A stretch of 30,639 nucleotides of DNA from an uncultured Eubacteriales bacterium (GTDB lineage: Bacteria; Bacillota; Clostridia; Lachnospirales; Lachnospiraceae), in the NCBI GenBank assembly GCA_900539455.1, contig UQCD01000023.1:1-30639 (forward strand), given 5' to 3'. Made by a program: the position numbers and the translations under genes. Shown here in pieces: positions 24,489 through 30,639 of this stretch; within the stretch, counting starts at the first letter, position 1; each line of letters opens with the position of its first letter. A model generated the notes under the pieces. That model did not search any database and was not told where the DNA came from. It worked only from the letters and a program-made list of their open reading frames with translations.

Positions 24489-25184
24489 CTACCTTCCGTA
24501 AGTCCCCAATATTCTGTCAATTTTCCTTGACGCCTCATTCTTACTGAGCTTTTCAATATCATAATCTATCTGTATTTTATGTTTATGTACCAGTGATGAC
24601 AAAAATGCCACCTGCTTCAGTGTTATAGGTGACTCCTTTTTTGACTTATAATTAAGCTGTGTCGTCTCATCATCATATGCTCCACACTCCTTACACAAAA
24701 CATTATACAGTAGATAAGCTGCTCTGGCATCATTTATAGCTCTATGATGATTTTTGTCTTCTATATGAAAATATTCACACAAATAATCCAGTTTTTTGCT
24801 TTTAACCTCTGGCAAGTATTTTCTAGCCAGCTTTAAGGTATCTATTCCCTCTTTTTCAAAGGAGAGATTTTTGTTTACTGCTGCCCTTTTTATAAAGCTA
24901 TAATCAAATATTAAATTGTGACCTAGTAATGGCAGATTTCCAACAAAGTCTACTAAATCACCAATTTGTGTATCAATATATGGTGCATTTTCAACCATAG
25001 CATCATTAATTCCTGTAACATTAGTAATGTACTCACTTATGCTTCGTCCCGGATTAATAAAGGTTTCAAAAATCTCCTGCTCCTTACCGTCTACCACCTT
25101 AATAGCACCAATTTCTATTATTTTATCCTCTTTAGCACTAAGTCCTGTGGTTTCTAAATCTATTGCTACATATTCTTTAATCAT
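24489..25184 (-). CDS. DEDDh 3'-5' exonuclease (DnaQ/PolC epsilon type)
   Basis: A 231-residue exonuclease with the DEDDh residues visible: D9 and E11 in AIDLETTG, D94 in HNLIFDYSF, and H147 and D152 in HHRAINDA. It degrades DNA or RNA from the 3' end with two metal ions, as a proofreading-like or stand-alone nuclease. Residues about 180-231 form an extra segment (ITLKQVAFLSSL, then LSKNEASRKIDRIL). It resembles the short KQ..L...EAS..ID motif family often appended to such proteins (DUF3072-like). Its start overlaps the nth stop by one base, so the two repair-type genes are coupled. Confidence 0.9.
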   Translation of the reverse strand: MIKEYVAIDLETTGLSAKEDKIIEIGAIKVVDGKEQEIFETFINPGRSISEYITNVTGINDAMVENAPYIDTQIGDLVDFVGNLPLLGHNLIFDYSFIKRAAVNKNLSFEKEGIDTLKLARKYLPEVKSKKLDYLCEYFHIEDKNHHRAINDARAAYLLYNVLCKECGAYDDETTQLNYKSKKESPITLKQVAFLSSLVHKHKIQIDYDIEKLSKNEASRKIDRILGTYGR

Positions 25185-25819
25185 TATTTTATCCTTTCAT
25201 GTCCTGGACAATAGTCGTACAAAAAGCATTGCTCACATTTTGGATTTCTAGCTGGACAAATGCTTCTGCCGTGGGTAATTATCTGAATATTAAATAATAT
25301 CCAATGGTCCTTTGGCAATACCTTCATCAAATCATATTCGATTTTTTCAGGGTCCTCCTCTTTAGTAAAGCCTAATTTTCGAGAAATTCTTTTAACATGA
25401 GTATCTACAACTATACTAGGCTCGTTGTAAATATTTCCTCTTATTACATTAGCAGTTTTTCTGCCCACCCCTGCTAATGAGGTTAGTTCCTCTATGGTTT
25501 TTGGTACATTACCATTAAAATCCGTCACCAGCCTTTTTGCACACTCAATAATATTTTTCGCCTTATTATGATAAAAGCCTGTTGATTTTATATCTTTCTC
25601 CAGCTCCTTAATATCTGCATCAGCAAAGCTTTCTAAGTCAGGATATTTTTTGAACAAATCCTTAGTTACAATATTTACTCTGGCATCTGTGCACTGTGCG
25701 CTTAGCATAGTTGCAATTAATAATTGCCACGCATTATCGTGATTTAAATAGCATTTATACTCTGTGGTATAATGCTCATCTAACAGTTCTAATACCTTTT
25801 TTACATTTTTTCTTGCCAT
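25184..25819 (-). CDS. nth: Endonuclease III
   Basis: A 211-residue DNA glycosylase/AP lyase of the HhH-GPD family. The catalytic lysine K121 is in the helix-hairpin-helix LAGVGRKTAN. The catalytic aspartate is D139 in VVDTHVKRIS. The 4Fe-4S cysteines are C188, C195, C198 and C204 in the standard C-x6-C-x2-C-x5-C spacing. It removes oxidised pyrimidines from DNA. It overlaps the downstream exonuclease gene by one base. Confidence 0.96.
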   Translation of the reverse strand: MARKNVKKVLELLDEHYTTEYKCYLNHDNAWQLLIATMLSAQCTDARVNIVTKDLFKKYPDLESFADADIKELEKDIKSTGFYHNKAKNIIECAKRLVTDFNGNVPKTIEELTSLAGVGRKTANVIRGNIYNEPSIVVDTHVKRISRKLGFTKEEDPEKIEYDLMKVLPKDHWILFNIQIITHGRSICPARNPKCEQCFLYDYCPGHERIK

Positions 25820-25876
25820 ATATACACCTATTTTCCTATATTAAACTGTAACTTTTATTTTGTATATATCTATTTC

Positions 25877-27664
25877 TTATACCAATCTGCATACTTTTAT
25901 TTTGCACTGGTTTGTAATAACATTTTTATAAGTATAATCGAAAATTACAAATATATTTTTATCCGCCATCTCCAGCTTGTTTTCATTACCAGCAATTAAT
26001 TTTTCCAGCTTTATATCCACACAGGAAAGCTTTGATATTAATTCTAATGGTAATGTACTATATTGCTCCTGGCTAAGCACCTCTATATGCTCATCTTTTC
26101 TTAACCCTAGGTATCTTGCAGCAGTCTTTATTTCTTCCTTATATTCTGCATTATTTTCTGCAAATGCAGGTCTTGACTTTGCATTTTCACGAAGATATAT
26201 GTCAAAGGTAAGTAATAATTTTAACTTTGATAATTCCTTTTCATTTATTTTCTCCTTCATAAACTCAATTAATTGAATATATCTTGTAATTCTTGCGTGC
26301 TTAACAGATTTCTCAAAATGCTCCTCATAGTATTTACTAAGCTCATAAAACATCTTAAAAGGAGTTTCAAAAAAATTCTCAACGAAATTTAAGCCTAAAA
26401 CAAATTGTCCACTATTGTAATAAACCTCTACCATTTCCTCCACTCCCTTTAAAAGTAAAATATCAGCATAGCTTATCCACTTTGTAGACAGCACCTCATA
26501 CGGAGGATATTCCTTAAACTTTATCCCATAGGTGTCCCTGTTATCGTACATATAAGAGCCTGATAATACCTTTAAAAAGCCTAACTGCAATTCCTTTGGT
26601 TTCATAAAATACACCTCATTAAAGGAATTTTTGAAGCTTTCCAAATTCTCAAAGGGAAGTCCTGCAATTAAATCCAGATGTTGATGCGTATTATTAAAGC
26701 TATTAATACGCTTAACAACCTTCTTTAATTTTTCCAGCTTCATAGTTCTGTGAATTTCATTAATAGTCAGCTCATTTGTAGATTGTACACCTATTTCCAG
26801 CTGAATAAGTCCCTCTCTCATATGGGAAATAAGCTCTAATTGTTCATCATCAATTAAATCTGCCGCTACCTCAAAATGAAAATTTGTAATACCATTATCA
26901 TTTTCATATATAAATCTCCATATTTCCATAGCATGGCTTTTCCTGCAATTAAAGGTCCGGTCAACAAATTTCACCTGCGAAACCTTATTATCCAGGAAAA
27001 ACTTCAACTCCTGCTTTACTAAATCAATTCTCCTAAACCTTAAAGTCTTTTCAACTGAGGATAAACAATAGCTGCAAGAAAAAGGACAGCCCCTGCTGCT
27101 TTCATAATAAATAATTTTGTTTTCAAAGTCCTTTATATCCTTGTAAGGGAACGGAATAAGTGACATATCCATAGGTGTTCTTGCTTCATTTACAACTATG
27201 TTTTCATCTGAATTTCTAAACTCTATTCCCTTAACCCGTTTTAAAAAACAATCCTCCTCCTCACTACAGTAACAGCCATTTTTTTCAATATAAAAATCAC
27301 ATAATTCCTTAAAGGTTACTTCTCCTTCACCCTTTACAACTATTTTTAACTCCTTATGCTTTTCCATTAAGCCCTTACTGTTATAATACGCCTCTGGGCC
27401 GCCTGCCCATATTAGTACCTCTGGCAATACCTTTTTTATTTCCACCATTAGCTTTTCAACATATTCCTTGTTCCATATATAGCATGAAAAGGCTATTATA
27501 TCTGGTTTTTTTGTATATATATCATCTAATATTTCATCAAGCAAATTGTTAATTGTATATTCACACAGTTCTATTTCTGGTCTGTTTGCATAGGTTTTTA
27601 AGCTATATACTGCAAGATTTGAGTGAATATATTTCGCATTTATTGCAACTAATAATATTTTCAT
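25877..27664 (-). CDS. B12-binding domain radical SAM protein (DUF4080 type)
   Basis: A 595-residue protein: an N-terminal cobalamin-binding-like Rossmann domain (about 1-130, with KPDIIAFSCYIWN and AGGPEAYY), a radical SAM barrel with the cluster motif CPFSCSYC (C193, C197, C200), and a C-terminal region of about 200 residues matching the plan I associate with DUF4080. The family's reaction is not known to me. The cobalamin-binding domain lacks an obvious DxHxxG histidine motif, so real B12 binding is uncertain. It stands about 57 bases upstream of nth on the same strand and may be co-transcribed with it. Confidence 0.85.
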   Translation of the reverse strand: MKILLVAINAKYIHSNLAVYSLKTYANRPEIELCEYTINNLLDEILDDIYTKKPDIIAFSCYIWNKEYVEKLMVEIKKVLPEVLIWAGGPEAYYNSKGLMEKHKELKIVVKGEGEVTFKELCDFYIEKNGCYCSEEEDCFLKRVKGIEFRNSDENIVVNEARTPMDMSLIPFPYKDIKDFENKIIYYESSRGCPFSCSYCLSSVEKTLRFRRIDLVKQELKFFLDNKVSQVKFVDRTFNCRKSHAMEIWRFIYENDNGITNFHFEVAADLIDDEQLELISHMREGLIQLEIGVQSTNELTINEIHRTMKLEKLKKVVKRINSFNNTHQHLDLIAGLPFENLESFKNSFNEVYFMKPKELQLGFLKVLSGSYMYDNRDTYGIKFKEYPPYEVLSTKWISYADILLLKGVEEMVEVYYNSGQFVLGLNFVENFFETPFKMFYELSKYYEEHFEKSVKHARITRYIQLIEFMKEKINEKELSKLKLLLTFDIYLRENAKSRPAFAENNAEYKEEIKTAARYLGLRKDEHIEVLSQEQYSTLPLELISKLSCVDIKLEKLIAGNENKLEMADKNIFVIFDYTYKNVITNQCKIKVCRLV

Positions 27665-27743
27665 TTTTCCACCTGTTTCTAATATACTTTTTTCTATACT
27701 GAATAATTTTCTATCACTAATATTCTACCTTCTATACTATATT

Positions 27744-27784
27744 TTTTATATTATATGGTTTTATATTATACGGTTTTACATTAC
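27744..27784. repeat. Short tandem repeat, 15-bp unit, 2.7 copies
   Basis: TTTTATATTATATGG (27744-27758) and TTTTATATTATACGG (27759-27773) are followed by a partial copy TTTTACATTAC. The partial copy runs through the stop codon of the peptidase gene that ends at 27776. Confidence 0.6.
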
Positions 27785-28921
27785 TACAATGCTATTTAGC
27801 GCTATTTTTAACCCATTTTTCAACGAATCCACCAGCACATATTCCTCTCTGGTATGCTCTCCCTGTCCCAGATATGTGCCATAGCATATGGCTGGAATTC
27901 CCTTTGCCAAAAAGGTATTGCAATCAGTCGAACCTGAGGTCAGCTTTGGCACTGTACCTGCAGCCTTTTCTATTATAGTCTTAGCATTATTTATTAATAT
28001 ATCTAGTTCTTTATTATCTACACCATTTTCTACAGGCCGTTCTCCAATTAATTGAATTTCCACCTTAATATCCTTATGTCTTTTCTTAAATTCGCTAAAA
28101 ACACTATTAAACTCCTGCTCCATATACTTCATTCCTGACCTATTATCCGATCTGTATTCAAACAAAAGCAAAGCATTTTCAGCAATGGTGTTAACGGAAG
28201 TACCACCCTGTATTAATCCAACATTATAAGTATTTTTTCCTTCCAGCGAAGCCACCTTAACATTATAAATAGTCTCTACAAGCTTAGACATATAATAAAT
28301 GGCATTGTCATTTCCAAAATCATTAAAGGAATGACCACCCTCTGCCTTAATATTTATTCTAAACCTTTTTGAACCTACTGCCTTGCATATAATCTTGTCA
28401 TAGCCTAAATCAAAGGAAATAACATCTATTATACGATTTTCGTATTTTTTAAGTAATTCCCTGCTGCCTCTTAAATTTCCTAAGCCTTCCTCACAGGTAT
28501 TAAAAGCAAACATTATCTGCTTTTGCAGGTCTATATTCTTTTCTTTTAAATATTTTATTACCATAATCAGTGCGGCAACATTTGTTGTATCATCGCCTAC
28601 GCCCGCCCCATATATTTTCATATTGTCAGCTTTGACTGGCAATGGTTCTTCATCACTAAATACTATATCTGTGTGTGCCATATAAAGATGTACACCGTCA
28701 CTACTATTTTCTTTCATAAAGTCAGTTACAATAACATTTTTCGCTTCGTCAACATAGCTTATTGCTCCCATTTGGCAAAGCATTCCACTAATAAAGCTGA
28801 CTCTTTTGTCCTCCTTAAATGAAGGTGCAGGAATAGCTGCCAGTTCCATTATAAGACTTTTATAATACTCTATATTTTCTTCTATAAATATATTTATGTC
28901 ATTTTCAATTTTTTCTTCCAT
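27776..28921 (-). CDS. M20-family metallopeptidase (dipeptidase/aminoacylase-like)
   Basis: A 381-residue zinc peptidase. Metal and catalytic residues are visible: H83 and D85 in MAHTDIV, D110 in GAGVGDD, the E144-E145 pair in NTCEEGLGN, D171 in SFDLGY and a late histidine in LGQGEHTREE. The central lid domain includes KAEGGHSFND, the dimerisation-face motif of the family, and GGTSVNTIAE. M20 enzymes hydrolyse dipeptides, tripeptides or N-acyl amino acids. The exact substrate is not evident. No signal peptide is present, so it should act in the cytoplasm. Confidence 0.9.
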   Translation of the reverse strand: MEEKIENDINIFIEENIEYYKSLIMELAAIPAPSFKEDKRVSFISGMLCQMGAISYVDEAKNVIVTDFMKENSSDGVHLYMAHTDIVFSDEEPLPVKADNMKIYGAGVGDDTTNVAALIMVIKYLKEKNIDLQKQIMFAFNTCEEGLGNLRGSRELLKKYENRIIDVISFDLGYDKIICKAVGSKRFRINIKAEGGHSFNDFGNDNAIYYMSKLVETIYNVKVASLEGKNTYNVGLIQGGTSVNTIAENALLLFEYRSDNRSGMKYMEQEFNSVFSEFKKRHKDIKVEIQLIGERPVENGVDNKELDILINNAKTIIEKAAGTVPKLTSGSTDCNTFLAKGIPAICYGTYLGQGEHTREEYVLVDSLKNGLKIALNSIVVM

Positions 28922-28975
28922 GCTGCCTCCGATTTCTTTCTAGTATAACATCATATTTCCTATTTGCAACTAAAG

Positions 28976-29017
28976 AAAGGTGCTAAAAGACCATATTACA
29001 GGTCTTCTAACACCTTT
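28976..29017 (-). terminator. Terminator of degV
   Basis: A 17-bp hairpin pairs 28976-28992 with 29001-29017 around an 8-base loop. Two positions are G-U wobbles in a - strand transcript but A-C mismatches in a + strand transcript. The structure therefore belongs to the - strand, just 14 bases past the degV stop. Confidence 0.85.
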
Positions 29018-29030
29018 TGTAATGCCACAG

Positions 29031-29912
29031 CTACTGTGGAATATATTTCTTTGTTGCTGTAATAGCTAATGCACCAGGTCCAATATGGCAGGATACACTA
29101 AGCGATAATGGGTCAATAATAATATTCTCCTCTGGATAATCCGGGAATGCAGCTAATACATCTTCCTTAAACTTAAGTATTTCTTCTGTATTATCTGTAT
29201 ATGCCATATGAATCCAGACATTGTTTATATCATTTCCAAATCTGTTTTCAATATCTGATTTAATAGCATTTATCATTATTGTCTTTGCATTTCCTATTGT
29301 TCTGGCTTTTGCAAAAGCATCAAGCTTTTCTCCTTGAATTTGAAGAACTGGCTTAAGCTTAAGTAATGTTCCAAGTGCCGCAGCGGCAGGTGTAATTCTT
29401 CCACCCTTTTTTAGATATTTAAGTGTATCTAACATTATATAAATACTGGATTCCATTTTCATATCCATAAGCACATCGTGAATCTGCTTTGCACTCATAC
29501 CCTGCTTTGCCATATATTTAGCATCAAAAACTGACTGCTTCATAGTAACTGATATTCTCTGGTTGTCTACCACAAATACCTTGCCTTCAAAATCATCTTC
29601 ATTGGCAAGCATTAATGCTGTATGACAAGTTCCGCTAAGTCCACTAGACATAGGAATATATACTATTTCATCATAGGTTTCTAATATTTCCTTCCACATA
29701 TCCATTGTATCGCCAGGGGCTGGCTGTGTTGTAGAAATATCTGTATCTTCTTTTAATTTAGTATAAAACTCTGCCTGTGAAAGAGAAATATCCTCATAAT
29801 ATGTTTCTCCATCAATGATAAATGGCATTGGTATTACAAATATGCCTAATTCTTTTCCTTCGGCCTGGGTAATACCACTATTACTATCTGTCATTATCGC
29901 AACTTTTGACAT
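29031..29912 (-). CDS. DegV family fatty-acid-binding protein
   Basis: About 293 residues starting MSKVAIMTDSNSGI. Family landmarks are STTQPAPGD (lipid head-group loop), YIPMSSGLSGTCHTA and the late HIGPGALAI. DegV/FakB proteins bind fatty acids; some present them to a kinase for phospholipid synthesis. No fatty acid kinase gene is nearby. The start at 29912 is preferred because GGAGG lies directly before it. An upstream in-frame ATG at 29924 would place that ribosome binding site inside the gene. Confidence 0.93.
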   Translation of the reverse strand: MSKVAIMTDSNSGITQAEGKELGIFVIPMPFIIDGETYYEDISLSQAEFYTKLKEDTDISTTQPAPGDTMDMWKEILETYDEIVYIPMSSGLSGTCHTALMLANEDDFEGKVFVVDNQRISVTMKQSVFDAKYMAKQGMSAKQIHDVLMDMKMESSIYIMLDTLKYLKKGGRITPAAAALGTLLKLKPVLQIQGEKLDAFAKARTIGNAKTIMINAIKSDIENRFGNDINNVWIHMAYTDNTEEILKFKEDVLAAFPDYPEENIIIDPLSLSVSCHIGPGALAITATKKYIPQ

Positions 29913-30043
29913 TTTTACCTCCATACATATAGGTCTTTTGTGACATAACTAATTTGTCATATCCTGCTATCGCATAGCATTTTAACCACATACCATATAA
30001 GTTTATCATAAAAATATATTTTTACAATCAAAATTTTAAAGTT

Positions 30044-30639
30044 CTAAACTCTTACTATATACATTGAATATGGTTCCATTTGTAAGCCACCTTCAAAAGA
30101 TACCTCTTCTCCTGTTAAAAGGTCTGTACCATTGGCACAGCCAGCATCAAAGTGTGCTGTGTATGGATTTTCGTCAGCATTTATACAAGCAAGTATTCTT
30201 TCACCATCAACACTTCTTTCTATAACGCATTGTTTATTTGTAAGATGTGCACTTCTAAAGCCCCCGTAATTTAAAGCCTTGCTTTCCTTCTTGATTTTTG
30301 CAAGCTTTTTGATAAGCTCTGTAAGCTCTGTAGTAATCGGAGCATCATAAGACAATCTTAGTGCTGGGTCGCCGTCCTTCTTGTCGCCCTTTGCACCCCA
30401 TTCACTACCATAATATATACAAGGCATTCCCGGCATAGTAAATAACATTCCATATATAAGTGGTAAATGTCTTTCATTTGTAAGAATTGATGAAATTCTT
30501 GAAACATCATGGTTGTCCACAAAACAAAGCAGATGCTTCCCTCTGTATATACACCAGTTGTCACTTCCAAACTGTCTTTGAAGAGAATGATTAATTTCAA
30601 ACATATTCATTGAATTAAAGCTTGAATAAAGTCCCTTGT
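30044..30639 (-). CDS. Glycoside hydrolase family 13, C-terminal part (cut by the window edge)
   Basis: The frame is open to the right edge, so the 5' part lies outside. The visible end carries the GH13 region with the transition-state aspartate, LLCFVDNHDVSRI. Next come GMPCIYYGSEWGAKG, a loop near the active site, and a C-terminal beta domain ending YSMYIVRV. This fits alpha-amylase, cyclomaltodextrinase or related alpha-glucan enzymes. The catalytic aspartate and glutamate and any signal peptide are beyond the window, so specificity and location cannot be judged. An ATG at 30610 is internal, since the frame continues upstream of it in the GH13 alignment. Confidence 0.85.
   Translation of the reverse strand, partial: KGLYSSFNSMNMFEINHSLQRQFGSDNWCIYRGKHLLCFVDNHDVSRISSILTNERHLPLIYGMLFTMPGMPCIYYGSEWGAKGDKKDGDPALRLSYDAPITTELTELIKKLAKIKKESKALNYGGFRSAHLTNKQCVIERSVDGERILACINADENPYTAHFDAGCANGTDLLTGEEVSFEGGLQMEPYSMYIVRV

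Noticed and set aside
29913..29924. Upstream ATG start of degV
   Set aside because: This ATG overlaps the GGAGG that serves the ATG at 29912.

Overview
The window looks like chromosome from a low-GC, Gram-positive anaerobe, most likely a gut-type Clostridia (Lachnospiraceae-like). This is inferred from the AT-rich sequence, the strong AGGAGG-type ribosome binding sites, and the gene set: a MutS2 with Smr domain, a YhaM exonuclease, DegV, a DUF4080-type radical SAM protein and an AspB-like aminotransferase paired with an Lrp regulator. No RNA gene, CRISPR array or phage module was seen.

Layout. 1-479 is a gene-free leader with a cluster of small hairpins and a terminator-like stem just before speA. 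480-6806 is a polyamine cluster on the + strand: arginine decarboxylase, a spermidine synthase homologue, an agmatinase-family ureohydrolase, a carboxynorspermidine-synthase-type dehydrogenase and its decarboxylase. It can convert arginine to agmatine and putrescine and then to spermidine through aspartate semialdehyde, or run the agmatine-first variant of that route. Between the first two genes lie a 158-bp palindromic (MITE-like) element and a 41/42-bp tandem repeat. 6841-12052 is an acquired island bounded by outward-facing copies of the same insertion-sequence end. Inside it are an IS66 transposase remnant, a three-gene ABC exporter that looks like pneumococcal Vex1-Vex2-Vex3, and an internally deleted IS3-family element.

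From 12063 the backbone resumes. On the - strand are an rRNA uracil methyltransferase, YhaM and a membrane-anchored HtrA-like protein that has lost its catalytic triad. On the + strand are mutS2 and a two-component system. On the - strand again are trmL, an aminotransferase and its Lrp-type regulator, and a HypE-like ATP-binding protein. A divergent pair follows: an unlisted 35-residue membrane peptide and a single-pass anchored protein. The rest is a run of - strand genes: DEDDh exonuclease, endonuclease III, B12-binding radical SAM protein, M20 peptidase, DegV, and the 3' part of a GH13 glycosidase cut by the window edge.

The most notable items are three. The exporter island has a perfect-consensus promoter followed by a leader terminator with a competing antiterminator and a 17-codon leader ORF. 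The intergenic space inside the polyamine cluster is remodelled, although other junctions there are tightly coupled by TAATG overlaps. The third is a set of divergent or small proteins: the catalytically dead HtrA, the HypE-like protein lacking its terminal cysteine, and the 35-residue membrane peptide.
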